Notes: generated from the sequence alone by a model not told the origin. A stretch of DNA of 64,000 bases from Spodoptera frugiperda (GCF_023101765.2 NC_064213.1:11036001-11100000); one strand, 5' to 3'. Positions 47,133 through 58,962 are shown, numbered from the stretch's first letter. Made by a program: numbers and translations.

Positions 47133-47271
47133 CCTTAGTACGAGTTTCCTTTACATCGAACGAAAACGAAACGACAGCGCGTTCGGCCTTCTCATTGGTT
47201 GATTCATTCGCAGCGACCAATCAGACCGCCGATCGCGCTTTCGTTCAACGTAAGGTAACTCATACTAAGGG
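47133..47271. mobile_element. Palindromic MITE family P, copy 3, with TA target duplication
   Basis: Termini cccttagtacgagtttcctt and its near complement (aactcatactaaggg) are flanked by TA on both sides (47131-47132, 47272-47273). The interior is a hairpin with ctcattggttga / gaccaatcag arms. TA duplication suggests a Tc1/mariner-type mobiliser. Best-preserved copy of the family. Confidence 0.85.
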
Positions 47272-47702
47272 TATTTGGAGTAAAATAAATAAAACTGCAC
47301 GTACTGCAACCCTTTTTCCTCGAACAGGACTGAAATTAAAAATTAGAATAACAATGATTCTTACTTGGTACAATAAGATGCAGGTACTTTGTTAACTTAT
47401 TCAAAGTGAAGTGTTTTTCAACCATGACCTTTTTAGCCGTCAAGTAGACAAGCATAACTTCAAGTTACCGTAAGTATTTGTACACATCATTATGCGTAAA
47501 TATGTAACTTGCGTGTTATTATAATATAGCTCCGAGTGATTGTCAATATTGCAGTCATTTTATTAGCTTCATCATCACTTATTGACCCTGTTTTCATATT
47601 TCTTCATTATTTGTGTTTATGTCTATCTCAACTACTTCAAAAAAGAATTAATTAGCACGGAGTCCAGAGATAGTTTTACCATTTATGGACATGGGACTCA
47701 TA

Positions 47703-47819
47703 CTGCCGCTCTCAGAGACATTTAATGATTACTTAAACAATTCCTTAGTAACGATTTTGTATGTAAAACGATTGCTGAAGGACTGATTTAAGTAATCATT
47801 AAGTAACTGAGTACGGCAG
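47703..47819. mobile_element. MITE family A, copy 1 (117 bp)
   Basis: Ends ctgccgctctcagagaca and ctgagtacggcag are inverted repeats. The interior is also palindromic: acttaaacaattccttagta versus attgctgaaggactgattta-type. 'ATA' occurs directly outside both ends, a likely 3-bp duplication. Copies at 52513 and 60426. Confidence 0.8.
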
Positions 47820-48552
47820 ATATGATAACACAACTGGTGGAAAGTGGGCGTTACACTGTATAGTATGTAACTTTTGCAGGAGCATAGCTCGGCTGAAATT
47901 ACCTATGAATTATTTAATTAGAAAAACACTTTTCCAATATAGCTTAAAATAAATAGGCATAATGTAAAATTTTGCGTGTCACAAACGCCATAACTACCGC
48001 TCAATGTCCTCTAACAAAGACAGATTGCAGTACAGATTGAAGAGAAAAAAAGCTATATACCTGTTATCTGATCAAAACCACTTCTGTGTCAAATCCTTTC
48101 GAAATACTTGGAAAAAAAACTGGTCAAAACGTAGCTTCTATCCCATTCTATCTATTATTGAATGTATTGGCTAGAGTTTCACAATATTTTATTCATGTTT
48201 GCACGCAATTTGATTTGTCTGTTATTCCCCGCATAAAGATCTCGTGATGGGAAACCCAAAACGTTGTTAGTAGGTTCTATTCTTTTATGACATACTTACC
48301 TACCTGCTTAGACCAATCTTAATGTAAGATATTCTCAAAACTAAATAGCTAAAGTGCAGGGTTGGCGCAGTATCTACTTTTGCACGGATCAACAATTGTT
48401 GTTAGGTAAGTGGTAGGCAAAACAAACATACTTATTTAAATAAAATATGCATTTCAATGATTACATACTCGTACATAATCTCATGTACAAATCTTTCTTA
48501 ATATTTTACACGGACTTTCAGTTCTCAAGTGTCACAATCTCTTATGTAATAT

Positions 48553-48785
48553 CATGGACTAGCTGTTGCCCGCGACTTCGGCTGCGTAAAATAATTACTA
48601 CTGAAACAATTTAGGTTTATGTTTTTTTTCTAATTCATTATTTACTCCTATAAAAGCCTAAGTTACTCCTTAGTACATCAGCTACCTGCAAATAAAAGTT
48701 CCGTCAAAATCGGTCCAGCCATTTCAGAGATTAGCTGGAACAAATAGACAGACAGATAAAAATTAAAAGCAATCTTGTTTTGGAC
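48553..48785 (+). repeat. Dispersed repeat ('tgcccgcgacttcg' type), best copy
   Basis: Starts ctagctgttgcccgcgactt, passes 'ataaaagcctaagttactcc', 'catcagctacctgc', 'aaaatcggtccagccatttc' and ends in 'agacagacagataaaaatta'. A related shorter copy at 53225-53395 shares the middle and end almost exactly. Confidence 0.65.
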
Positions 48786-49618
48786 GATACATATTATTAT
48801 ATGTATATTCATATGCATGTAGTAAAAAGCGGTGATTTCAATATAACAAACAGACACTTCAATTTTATTTATTAGTCTAGACTAGATAATAATAGAAACC
48901 TATTGACCTGAAGTGGCGAGCAAAGACTAGTTTTAAGTATACTTAAGTACTTAACTTTAATAGGCACCTACTTGAACAGTAAATAATCAAGAAAACACGT
49001 AACAATTCATTCATATCTCTTTACCCGCGCCAAAATGTCTGCCAGCACCACTACCATTGACATCTCACTTCAAAACTTAATAATTTAGTACCTATCAAAA
49101 CAATTATACGAATGAGTTCACAAATAAATGAATCAGTGTCGCGTTGTCCCGCGTCGGTCAGCATTAGTTATGTGGTGACGTCATTTCACTATAAACTGTC
49201 TAAATATAACCAGGAGGATACTGCAGGGCTGACGGACTGACTAGCCGCTGTTATACTCATGAATGAGTTTATTACGTGTTATTGAAATTAATCGCGTCAT
49301 TGTAAAATGTGATCGTGAGTTAAAAACAAAGTAGAGTTCAATGTAAAATAGCCTTTTTTGTATACATATAAATGTATTCACAGAGACTACGACTAAAAAC
49401 AATAATGTACCTACTATGGGTAGGCAGTCTAAACGCTTAAAAGAATGTTCTTCCAAACAATCTTAAGATGGATAGTAGTAATGCCATCAGTATTTGTCAA
49501 TTAATAAGTTTATTTGTTGGGTTTTCCTGGTTTTTTGGTTAAACTATTTAACGTAGGTTTAGTTTGATATCGATTATTAGTAGTTACTGTAGTTAGTTTT
49601 TTTAATAAAATTGTAAGT

Positions 49619-49665
49619 CTAATTTATAAATTAATTAGATTTATAAATTAATTAGATTAGATTTA
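49619..49665 (+). repeat. Short tandem duplication
   Basis: The unit aatttataaattaattaga occurs twice in tandem, followed by a partial third (ttaga). AT-rich simple duplication. Confidence 0.7.
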
Positions 49666-50419
49666 AGTCGTTTCTTTTAAATTATTTAGTTTAAGCTTGG
49701 TTATTATAGCATAGAGGATAGGTTATAATATATTTTTAATTTTTTAATTGTTATAAATTCGTAATTCGTAGCTTTCTTTAGTTTTAAGTTAGTTTATAGT
49801 CCGATATTTAACTATGAATTAGAACTAATAATTCTGTGTTTAGAACATTGAGGCATAATGTGGACATTATTGTGTCTTTGCACATGTTTATTAATTTCAA
49901 ACAATGTTGACTACTAGTACTAGTAGCTAGTACGCAATTAGACGTAACAATGTGTAATAATAATATATGTATTGTAGATTCATAATAACAACACTGGGTA
50001 AAAACTATTCCTGAGTGAGACTATCTCAGGTATTCCGTAACTGAAGCTTAGATCCCGCGTAGATCGGGAACTATTTTTTTTATAGATAATACATAATCTG
50101 TTAACCTTTTATTACCATTTGTTTAGGATGAATAATTGCTTGTGATTTTAATGGATATCACTATTCTGTGACAAACGCGAACGTAAAGTCAGCGGGAGAG
50201 CTAGCTCATATTATAAGTACTGCAATAACTTATTAGTACGTAGTTACGCTAAGCACAGGGGAGTCGGTGGTGTTATCAGCAGGTTCCGCATAAGTGCTGC
50301 AGATAAGAGTGCACACAGCGCGGTGCACGCACCACGATCTCGTTCACTTACAATAACATTGTAATTAGAAACTGTATTACATTCATTAATGTACACTAAG
50401 CCAAAGTCTAGTTTGATCT

Positions 50420-50560
50420 GCGGACTACCGGGGCTCCAGCTCGAAAAGCAGGAGTAGGAACAGGATGGTTTTTAGTCAGTAAGAGTCTGGCGACACTGCC
50501 CCTCGCGTCGTCCAAGGCGAGAGAATTCATTGGAAGACAACCCCTAAAAAAGCTAAAGTC
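50420..50560 (+). repeat. Repeat family R copy
   Basis: Reads ctgcggactaccggggctcc, 'agctcgaaaagcaggagtag', 'ggtttttagtcagtaagagt', then 'ccaaggcgagagaattcatt' and an A-rich end. Near full length. Confidence 0.8.
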
Positions 50561-50703
50561 AATCTAGGACACTTACCTCATTACTCAGAGTATACATATG
50601 TCGTTTTTTATATAATCTTTGTATTTGTGTTCGTGCATGCTCTTCTGTATAACTTTGGTACCGTATATTAGAAAGTCCTATTTATTTAGCTTAATGCTGA
50701 ATT

Positions 50704-50735
50704 ATCGGGCCGGAGCCCCGGTAAACCAGCAGCTC
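50704..50735 (-). repeat. Repeat family R, short reversed fragment
   Basis: The string cgggccggagccccggtaaa matches the reversed head region seen at 56555-56580 and 61447-61470. Only about 30 bp remain. Confidence 0.5.
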
Positions 50736-51180
50736 CAGAACAATCTCCTCGCTTGGCAAGTGATTCTTAGCACTGTTCGGTCTCTGCCAGTGTTTCTTAC
50801 TCGGCTCATCTTTAGAATTAAAAATTGTGGTACAAGCAAACCCACTGCATCATTCCCTCAGGGTTTTTCTTTCCTATTATCACTATATTCCCTGATGATA
50901 TTATAATATTAGTTAGTTAGTAAACCCTGTTTCTCATGTTACACAAACGTTGCGTACACGCACGCTGGGTTACGACTGCGTGGCTATTTATTTATCTAAT
51001 ACTAAACCTGTTTGCTTTCTACGCACAAGAAAATGTATGCTGCTCGAGTGGTCGAAAGCGAAGAAAATTCACCTACTTGCCGAGTGTTTGTTGACGCTGA
51101 GTGTGTTTGAAATGATGATGATTTTTTCGTTCGTGTTGTGTTTGATTTCCAAAATCTATTTCTGAGGTAGACGTGAATAA

Positions 51181-51345
51181 ATTATATGGTATATGGCAAT
51201 AGGTTCACCCCCTATTACATGGGACTTATGGTGAAAAGTGGATGCACAACTGTACATTGTATAGTGGCATTACGTGCCGTAATGTGCATCTTTGCCTACC
51301 CCTTCTGGGATAAAAGGCGTGACGTCGCATTATGTGAATAAATTG
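51181..51345 (+). repeat. SINE 3' region ('ggataaaaggcgtgacg' type)
   Basis: Contains tatatggcaataggttcacc, 'ccctattacatgggact', 'tggtgaaaagtgga', 'ggcattacgtgccgtaatgt' and 'ctaccccttctgggataaaa', a pattern common at the 3' half of a tRNA-derived moth SINE. Fragments of the same family are at 7700-7830 (minus), 29030-29075 (plus) and about 47830-47870. Confidence 0.65.
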
Positions 51346-52344
51346 ACATATTTTTAATAACTTGATGTATTTTTCCTAATTGCAAATAACAGTAACTTAA
51401 GGGGATATTATGGAAAAATTAGTAAGAATTCAAAACCATAAAATATGTTGGTTTAACGTAAACATAGGATCTGTAAACATGTCCGTCGGTTATACAAATG
51501 AGTTTATATGCCCGGTGCGACGTAGTTTTCCACAGAGAAAACATATTATTTGCAATTCATGTTCTTGCATCAAATAAAACACATGTAAGGACAATGTGAC
51601 CCTATGTTTATTCGCAGTTTACTTATCCCAACGGAAAAAAGTACCTATACTTTATTTATTTTTTATTATGCCATAACTGGCCATTACTGTGTAACTCAAT
51701 TTTTCTTTTGGTCATGTATGCATTTAAAACACTCACAGTAATGACTCTGTGATCTGAAACTACAATTTGTGTAGTAGGTATGTGTTGTGTATGAAATCAA
51801 GCGTCATATGTAGCTTTCAGCTTATTCACAAAATCGTTGATTTGTAAGAAGTCCTATGATCCTAAGTTGGTGCAGAAGGTGTCCACGAAGATCCTTCATT
51901 TCAACCAGTCTTAAATATCATGCTGCACATCGCACCACGCTATTCCATGCTCGCTGCCTTTCCCATAATATAACAAACCAAATCATTCAATAGACATAGT
52001 AAATGTCACGCCATAATTATAAAGTCAACCAATCAGATTAACCACACAATCTGACCTCACCGACACTGTAAACTGTAACTAACGAAATTGTATAACAAAG
52101 CAGACGCGCCGGCGCGGCGCAGGCGCATCAATTAAAAGGTCACGCGTGCGCACAACTTGCTGACATACGAGCTGACATGATTATGTTGTGCTGATTGAAT
52201 TATTTCATCATTTTATTAACCACTTCTTTGACTGGGTATGGTTTGAATATGGTTTATATGAGTATGGTTTGGGTATTGCTATTGCTGAGGGTGTTTTGAG
52301 TACTTAACTAAACTAAACACTAATTTGCATACATTTTCCGGAGC

Positions 52345-52490
52345 TGCGGACAACGTAACAGGTTACCGGTGCTCCAGCTCAAAGCAGGAGAAGGAACGGG
52401 GTGGTTTTTAGTCAGTAAGAGTCTGACACTCCCTCTCGCCTCACACAGGGTGGGAGAAGTCATTGGATGATTATCCCCCGTCAAAAAAAA
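52345..52490 (+). repeat. Repeat family R copy
   Basis: Has the head (ggagctgcggac), 'ggtgctccagctcaaagcag', 'ggtttttagtcagtaagagt', 'gggagaagtcattggatgat' and a pyrimidine plus A-run end. Confidence 0.8.
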
Positions 52491-52512
52491 TTGCATACAT
52501 TTGGGAGACACA

Positions 52513-52711
52513 CTGCCGCACACTCAGACACCACCACCACTAACCAATCATTAAAAGTGTTAACAATCATAAAAGATTGGTTAACAATAATTAAAAGTGT
52601 CTGAATGTGCGGCATCGGCATTCGGCAACTATTCCTTAGCAACGATTTTGTTCCGAAAACAATTGCTAAGGACTGGGTTAAGTAACCATTAAATGACTCT
52701 GAGTACGACGG
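52513..52711. mobile_element. MITE family A, copy 2 (rearranged)
   Basis: The left 100 bp is its own foldback: tgccgcacactcagacac at 52514 is complemented by gtgtctgaatgtgcggca ending about 52614. The right 100 bp matches the second half of family A (ctattccttagcaacgattt, 'gggttaagtaaccattaaat', 'gactctgagtacg'). This looks like a composite of two related arms. Confidence 0.65.
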
Positions 52712-53224
52712 ACAATCCTTAAATATTTAACATGCTAAATTCAACCTCATTGCATGTTATTATAAGGATCTACTTTAAATGTAACTTGCTGTGGAATCGA
52801 GTGAACAGAGATATAGGAAAATGGACTTTAAAAGAAATACATTTTAGGCTCAATTTGATTACAGTTAAGTTGTTAATTTGAATAACAATGATGCTGGGTG
52901 CTCTAACGGCACTGTGTTACAACTGCAATCAAAATAATTAAGTACCGCTGTGTCCACTTCGTTCGCTTTGTCGAATAGGCAAATATTGAAGTAACTGCCA
53001 AACTTACCTAGCCATGGCGATGTTTTAACCGGGCCTATTACAGGTAGAGGGTTTAGAAAATATATGAAGCCTGTGCTTGTGGTGATTAGTTTTGATACAA
53101 AATGAGGAAAAAAGGCAATTAAAGACGTTTTATTTTTACACTTTTAGATTTTTATATTGTCCTGTTATTTAAGGTGAGATGATGCCCGCAAATTTGTTCG
53201 CGTGGATTACGAACTTTGTGACTT

Positions 53225-53400
53225 AATTTTCTAAAATAAAAGTAGCCTAAATTACTCCTTAACACATCAGCTACATGCCAATAAAAGTCCCGTCAAAATC
53301 GGTCCAGCCATTTCAGAGTTTAGCCAAAACAAACAAACAGACAGAAAGACATAAATTGAAAAAAAAATTACATATGTATCGTATGTATAATTATATACAC
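53225..53400 (+). repeat. Dispersed repeat, copy of the 48553 type
   Basis: Shares 'cctaaattactccttaacac', 'atcagctacatgccaataaa', 'gtcaaaatcggtccagccat' and 'cagacagaaagacataaatt' with 48640-48785. Confidence 0.65.
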
Positions 53401-53523
53401 TCAATTTTATTAATTAGTCTAGATTTTTTTATTTGTTGTGCCTACGTGCTGAATTTTGGCTTTTCCCATCCCCACTTTATGTATGGGACTTTCCAAATAT
53501 CGACCAGAGAGCGTTGATTTTTC

Positions 53524-53558
53524 AGGAAGTTGAGTGAACACTATTCACTCAACTTCCT
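53524..53558. repeat. Perfect 15-bp hairpin
   Basis: Arms aggaagttgagtgaa (53524-53538) and ttcactcaacttcct (53544-53558) are exact complements around a 5-nt loop (cacta). No poly(T) termination or gene context; probably the core of a small foldback element. Confidence 0.8.
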
Positions 53559-54114
53559 TCCAGAAAAGCTAAAGAGTATGTTTGTTTAAACGCGTTTCTC
53601 TGGAACTATTGGTTTGATAAAAAAGAACATGTTTTGGATAGTCCATCAATCGAGGAAAATTATAGGCTATAAAACATTACTCTATGTCCAATAGGGGCCG
53701 AGCAGAGGGAGAAGTAGGAATCTAGTTTTATTTTAAGCATGAAATATGTTCTTAATTATACCTATGTACGTAGGTACATATATGTGATAACAAAGAGTTT
53801 CTTTTATCTACAATTTTACTCCGACTTCTAGAATGAACTTACAATCCGAATCACCGAACCCGTATACCTAACCCAGTCATCAACAATTTAAAACAAGTGA
53901 ACTATACTAGCACATCAACCTACCCTTTAATCGTCAAACATCTTCAATACAATATCGCCTTTAAGACCAAAAAGATATAGTTCAAAATCTACTGTGTGAT
54001 GTCACTACGTCATTCACCGGTCTTCGCCCGCATCCACGATAAATATTTGTGTAGTTGTGTACCATACACATACACAAGACCGTTGCTAACGCAGGTTTTA
54101 ATCACTACATAGTA

Positions 54115-54300
54115 TGAAACAAAGTCGCTATTTTTGTCTGTTTGTCTGTATTCTTAAATCTTTAAAATTACGCAACGGATTTTGATGCAGTTTTTTGTAA
54201 TAGGTAGAGTGATTCAAGAGGAAGGTTTATATGTATAATACATGCATATTAATATATCACCAATGCACCCATGCGAAGCTGGGGCGGGTCGCTAGTATAT
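54115..54300 (+). repeat. Dispersed repeat ('cgcaacggattttgatgcag' type)
   Basis: Contains 'ctgtttgtctgtattcttaa', 'ttacgcaacggattttgatg' and ends 'acccatgcgaagctggggcg', then 'ggtcgctagt'. This is the familiar 'goes with the cgaagccggggcgg' moth repeat, resembling a retroelement 3' end. Confidence 0.6.
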
Positions 54301-54315
54301 TGCATTCTTATTATC

Positions 54316-54728
54316 AGTGATAGTAATACGTAGTGCTTATTAGTCTACATTTTTAACAAAGAACAGAGAAAAGAAACGGACACTTCCTTAGTACTATATT
54401 TTTTCCCGGACATCTGCTTAAATCATGTTTAGAAATACTATAAATATATGTACCTATATTTGTTACAACAATATTCATTGCGTTTTATTTTTCTTTTACA
54501 ATTTTAGTTTTTTATATGTATAGGTAAACTAGTTCAGAAAAGTTGTTATTATTAGTTATGTTATGTCTATTCGCAAACTTTAGGTAAACAACACGAACTT
54601 ATTCCAAATAACATATTTTTTTATGTATTTAAGTGTTGTCCGGGAAAAATATAGTACTAAGGAAGTCTCCGTTTCTTTTCTCTGTTCTTCAAAGTTTAGG
54701 CTAATAAGCACTACCTATTCCTATCACT
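54316..54728. mobile_element. 413-bp long-inverted-repeat element
   Basis: About 105 bp at the left (agtgatagtaatacgtagtg, 'cttattagtctac', 'gaacagagaaaagaaacgga', 'cacttccttagtactatatt', 'tttcccggaca') is complemented at the right (tgtccgggaaaaatatagta, 'ctaaggaagtctccgtttct', 'tttctctgttcttc', 'aataagcactacctattcct', 'atcact') at about 90% identity by eye. The 200-bp core is AT-rich and non-coding. Foldback/MITE class; mobiliser unknown. Confidence 0.85.
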
Positions 54729-55135
54729 GCTTGTAATAGATAGACAGACAAACAAATATTTGTCAAACTTATCGTTTAGATACAGCTACATATGTATTTG
54801 TGCACGTGTCAGTAAATTCACGTGAGATTTACACTAGACAACGTTGAAATGACGTCACAAAGAGTTAATTATGTGATAATAATGTCTAGTCAGCTATTTA
54901 TAGTAGATCTTATTGCCAAGTTGTGATGGTGATGGATGTGTGGTGTTTTATAGAAAAGAAATACGGTCCACTAAAACACTATGCATATTTCAAGCTAGAT
55001 TAAAGTCACTACTTATTATTAAAAAATCGTACTACAGTATCCAAGAGTACCTTGATGATAAAAAAACTGCTGTATTTTATAATAACCAACTACTTTGAGG
55101 GTTTACAACTTACTGTTGTACTTAGAGACATTTCG

Positions 55136-55425
55136 GGAGCTGCGGACTGCCTAGCACAGCGTCCGGCTCGATATGCAGGAGTAGAAACAGGGTGGTTTTT
55201 CGCGTTCCGCGCCCGTCTCTAAAAGCCATCTGTTCACCACATTGGGGCCCAGTAGCGCTGATGCCCGACACGCCGCTGCGGAATACCTAGCGGGTTTACC
55301 GGGCTCCAGCTCAAAGAGCAGGAGTAGGAACGGGGTGGTTTTTAGTCAGTAAGAGTCTAACACTCCTTCTAGCCTCGCCCAAGGCGGGAGAAGTCATTGG
55401 ATGATTTTCCCCCCTCAAAAAAAGA
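55136..55425 (+). repeat. Repeat family R copy with duplicated head
   Basis: The head and middle occur twice: ggagctgcggactgcctagc .. 'gtagaaacagggtggttttt' (55136-55200), then a unique 'ccgcgcccgtctctaaaagc' .. 'tgatgcccgacacgccgctg' linker, then 'gcggaatacctagcgggttt' .. 'gaacggggtggtttttagtc' and the full 3' half with A tail. A dimer-like copy. Confidence 0.75.
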
Positions 55426-55799
55426 TAGGTATTAAAATTAAGTCGCATGATTTAGTCGATCTCAACAAACACGTAAATGAAGCAAATAATAATATATGCT
55501 ATGAAAGAGAAACCACTAATAAACAACAAAGTATATAAGCGTAGGTACTTTACAAACAAATAAATTAAAATGCATTATTTTACTACGTGACTGGTGTGAC
55601 ATAGTACAGTCAGCGCTGTGCTACTTAACTTCGAACCTGCACCTACTGCGAAAATGATTAGTGTAAGTTATGACAAAAACAAAATGCAAATACTAATAAT
55701 TAATTAATTTATGAAGTTCTTGCTCTAGGCAATATAAACCTCGGTATGTGGATCAGTACATAGATAGAAGACCAAAAGGTCATCACACACTATCTCTTC

Positions 55800-55885
55800 G
55801 TGTTTTTTGGGTATCCATGGGCAGCGGTGATTGCTTGCCATTAGGTGATCCATCTGCTAGTTTACTGGCTTATACCACAAAAAAA
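55800..55885 (-). repeat. Family T fragment, reversed
   Basis: Reads gggtatccatgggcagcggt, 'gattgcttgccattaggtga', 'tccatctgctagtttactgg' and 'cttataccacaaaaaaag', the reverse of the family T 5' region (tttttatgg.ata). Confidence 0.6.
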
Positions 55886-56333
55886 GAATTAAATAATTTA
55901 AGTGTCTACTCGTACATACAATCTTGAAACTCTAACTCTGAAGATTTGCTGTGTATAACCAAATATATGTGATCAATTCTATGAATGTGTATGTACCTAT
56001 TTGTATACCTACAGAAAAAGAAATACGGTACCGTGCTGTTACAAAAAAAGCAATTATAAGAGGCCTAATCCATTAATCGAACCTGAGAACTCCAGCAGTG
56101 ATTCAATCAACAGCACCTACTATATGCTAGTCAATTAAGATAATACCCGTACTTTGAATCTAATAGCAGTAAGTAATTATCGTATTAAAAGATCTAGTGT
56201 GCAGTTATCAGGAAATGTGCAATTATTCTCTTCATCCTGTTGTGATGGAGCTAGGAACCGTTTCTGTCTGCTCTTAATAATATCTAAGATTATTTATACA
56301 TATGTATAAAACTCTACTCCTCTCTAGTACTCT

Positions 56334-56445
56334 CAAAAGGAGATGGTGGGACGAACTTGATGTCTATAACAAGGATTGGCCGCAAAAGGCTTTGCGCAGA
56401 GAGGAGTGGAAGAAGCATAGGAATGCCCTGCAGTGGGACGACGCT
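56334..56445 (+). mobile_element. RTE-like retrotransposon C-terminal coding fragment
   Basis: One open frame encodes RRWWDELDVYNKDWPQKALR and REEWKKHRNALQWDD, the C-terminal Trp/Lys-rich tail common to RTE-type endonuclease/reverse transcriptase ORFs in moths. It is cut at 56446 by a repeat-R insertion. After that insertion tggtgggacgaacttgg recurs (56590), suggesting another partial copy. Confidence 0.65.
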
Positions 56446-56585
56446 TTTTTTTAAGGGGGAAATCATCCAATGACTTCTCCCACACTGGGCGAGGCGGAAG
56501 ACAGTGTCAGACTCTTACTGCCTAAAAACCATCCCGTTCCTATTCCTGCTTTACGAGCCGGGGCCCCGGTAAACCCACCCGGCCA
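56446..56585 (-). repeat. Repeat family R copy, reversed
   Basis: T run, 'aagggggaaatcatccaatg', 'acttctcccacactgggcga', 'gtgtcagactcttactgcct', 'ttacgagccggggccccggt', 'aaacccacc'. Inserted in or next to the RTE-like fragment. Confidence 0.8.
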
Positions 56586-57034
56586 CTGTGGTGGTGGGAC
56601 GAACTTGGCTGGTATCTAATAAATCTACCAAATCTTTACTAGGTATTTTAGAAATAAATAATTTGGACGTAGTAGTTCTTCTATAACCAGAAAGGCGTAT
56701 ACTGAAAAAAATCCTTAATCATCAACGTCCATTGGCATGAGTAATTAACAAGTAGTATGTTACTGCCATCGCAAATCTCAAAACCTAAGATCTTAAACTA
56801 AAAATGCAAAGTTTTCCTTCCTCTACCAGTCTACTTCACAACCGGAATCAGGTATTCGTATAAAAACTCAAACAACTTTTCGATTTCATCATCAACAGCA
56901 TTTGATGAGTAATGATTTCCTCCAGGGTTGCTACAAACCACATGCATAGTTGGCACATGGGGATCCAAGGAAAAGGTACATCTTATAATGAATAGTCACA
57001 ATTTCAAGTCAGATTTGAGACCGAAGCCGCGGCT

Positions 57035-57175
57035 TACTTAACGGGTTGCCGGGGTTTCAGCTCGAAGGAGGAGTAGGAACGGGATTCTGTTTAGTCAGTC
57101 TGACACTCCATTACACCTCACCAAAGATTGATGATAGTCATTGGATGATTTTGCTCCCCTTAAAAAGGACAGATT
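57035..57175 (+). repeat. Repeat family R copy
   Basis: 'cttaacgggttgccggggtt', 'tcagctcgaaggaggagtag', 'gtttagtcagtctgacactc', 'gtcattggatgattttgctc', then an A-rich end. More diverged than the others. Confidence 0.75.
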
Positions 57176-58254
57176 TGGGTTTTGTTATTTTCGATTCACC
57201 GTCTTGAAAATAGTCACCCATCAATATTAATGTAGCATTCATATATCCCTTCATAAACTTACAATATCTTGGCTATTTATACATATTGTTCAGTATATAA
57301 GGAAAATGCTATCTATTATTAGGTATTGTTGTTATTTTTGTCCGCCACTTACTGAGAATAGCTTCCATAATTGTGTATATAATAGAGTTATTATGTAAGT
57401 ACATAATGAGCACTAACTGCCAGTTATATACTTCATTTTATTTACTTGTTTACCTCGTACTACAGTTCGTGTATGTATGTTTGATACACAGTGTATGCAA
57501 ATGCCTATATTTTATAGGAATTTTATTAAATACCTGCGTCATTTTACTGTTAGCTATTTTACGGGATTTTTATGGAGAATGGGTCGACATTTGGCAATTT
57601 TTTTCAATTTATAGCTTAGAAAGTATAGAAACTACTTTTTTACGATTATCAATGGATAATCCATTGATTAAGTGACAGTTAACAGTACCTGTTTCACGTG
57701 TGTGTGGTTATACTTCTTTACTTGGTTGAAATTCACACAATTATGAACCAACTTCACAAAAAGTAAATTCTCAGTTCAAATTCAATTTTGATGCGGTTTT
57801 CAGCATAGTATTTTTCATACCCAGGAGAAGGTTTTAGACGTTATTTTAAACGTAGTTTTATCTAAAATTATTCATTAAGTACTTTATATTTTTTTATATT
57901 TAAGTTGCAATTATACGAAGAAATTCAATAGAAAGATATTATATATGTATATCATACTGACGTCATACGTTGAGTTATAGCTGTTCAATAAACATAGCGG
58001 TTGCTTTGAATAGTAAGAGAGGAAGTGTCTCGGTCGGATCCCGCATTTGGTTATGAATTTACGATATAATATAAAGAATTGTAGACATAGGTAATTTATG
58101 GTATAAAATAGCAGTGAAAATCAAGGGATGGCGTGATGAAAATGTAGATAAATTTGCATCAGTTATTTAGAGCTAGTAAATAAAGAAATACAAACAAACA
58201 AACGCTAATAATGCACACAGATAACTGACGTGAGTGTTGACATTGTGTGAGTGA

Positions 58255-58410
58255 GGTTAACGGAGTTCCCAATCTACCTAATCTACGATTCCCCTACAAC
58301 ACTTAAATTCCTAACCCCCAAAAGGCCCCCAAAGTCTATGAGTGACGGTGATTGTTTACCATCAGATGATCCGTTAGCTCATTTACCGGCCTATTACATA
58401 AAAAATGTCG
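58255..58410 (-). repeat. Family T copy, reversed
   Basis: Reverse complement of 32765-32955: 'aacggagttcccaatctacc', 'cctaacccccaaaaggcccc', 'gacggtgattgtttaccatc', 'agatgatccgttagctcatt', 'taccggcctattacataaaa'. Confidence 0.65.
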
Positions 58411-58962
58411 ATAATCCACAGTAGCTATCGTTAGAAGAATATTTTAAGTCTTGGTGGTAGATTTAACTTTATTTTCAGGCTTTCTGAACTTTTAGATCTT
58501 CATCGTTTTGTATTCAAAGTTACCAGCAAAATATAAATACAGACATCTGCTTACCTAACGAATAACTACTACCATAATAGTACGTTTATTAAATAATTTA
58601 AACGCCACAGTTAACATGTTTCAACCAGCACCTTAATCATTTGCAAAACTTCGGTATCAGACCGCCAATCAGAGGGCGATGACCTCATCATTTTTTTTGA
58701 TAACTGTTCGGTTGCCATGGAGACGTTTTTTGTTTACTTTTTTTGTTTATACTAGTTTACATTAATAGTTATGCGGTCAGAGTAGTTATGTACCGTCATT
58801 GTACAGTATTCTTTTTACTTTTTTATATGTTTAAAAAAAAAGTTATGTCTACGTTTTTCTATGAGATGATTTGACGAGTGGGTGGGGTTTTATGTTTGTA
58901 GCGTTTAGTTTTATTGTTAATCGTTACTGATTCGTTTTAAATGCTGACTTAGTTTAACTGGT

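Noticed and set aside
57373..57675. 100-codon hydrophobic + frame
   Set aside because: Non-ATG start, composition (Leu, Tyr, Ile, Phe) expected from random AT-rich DNA, no gene context.
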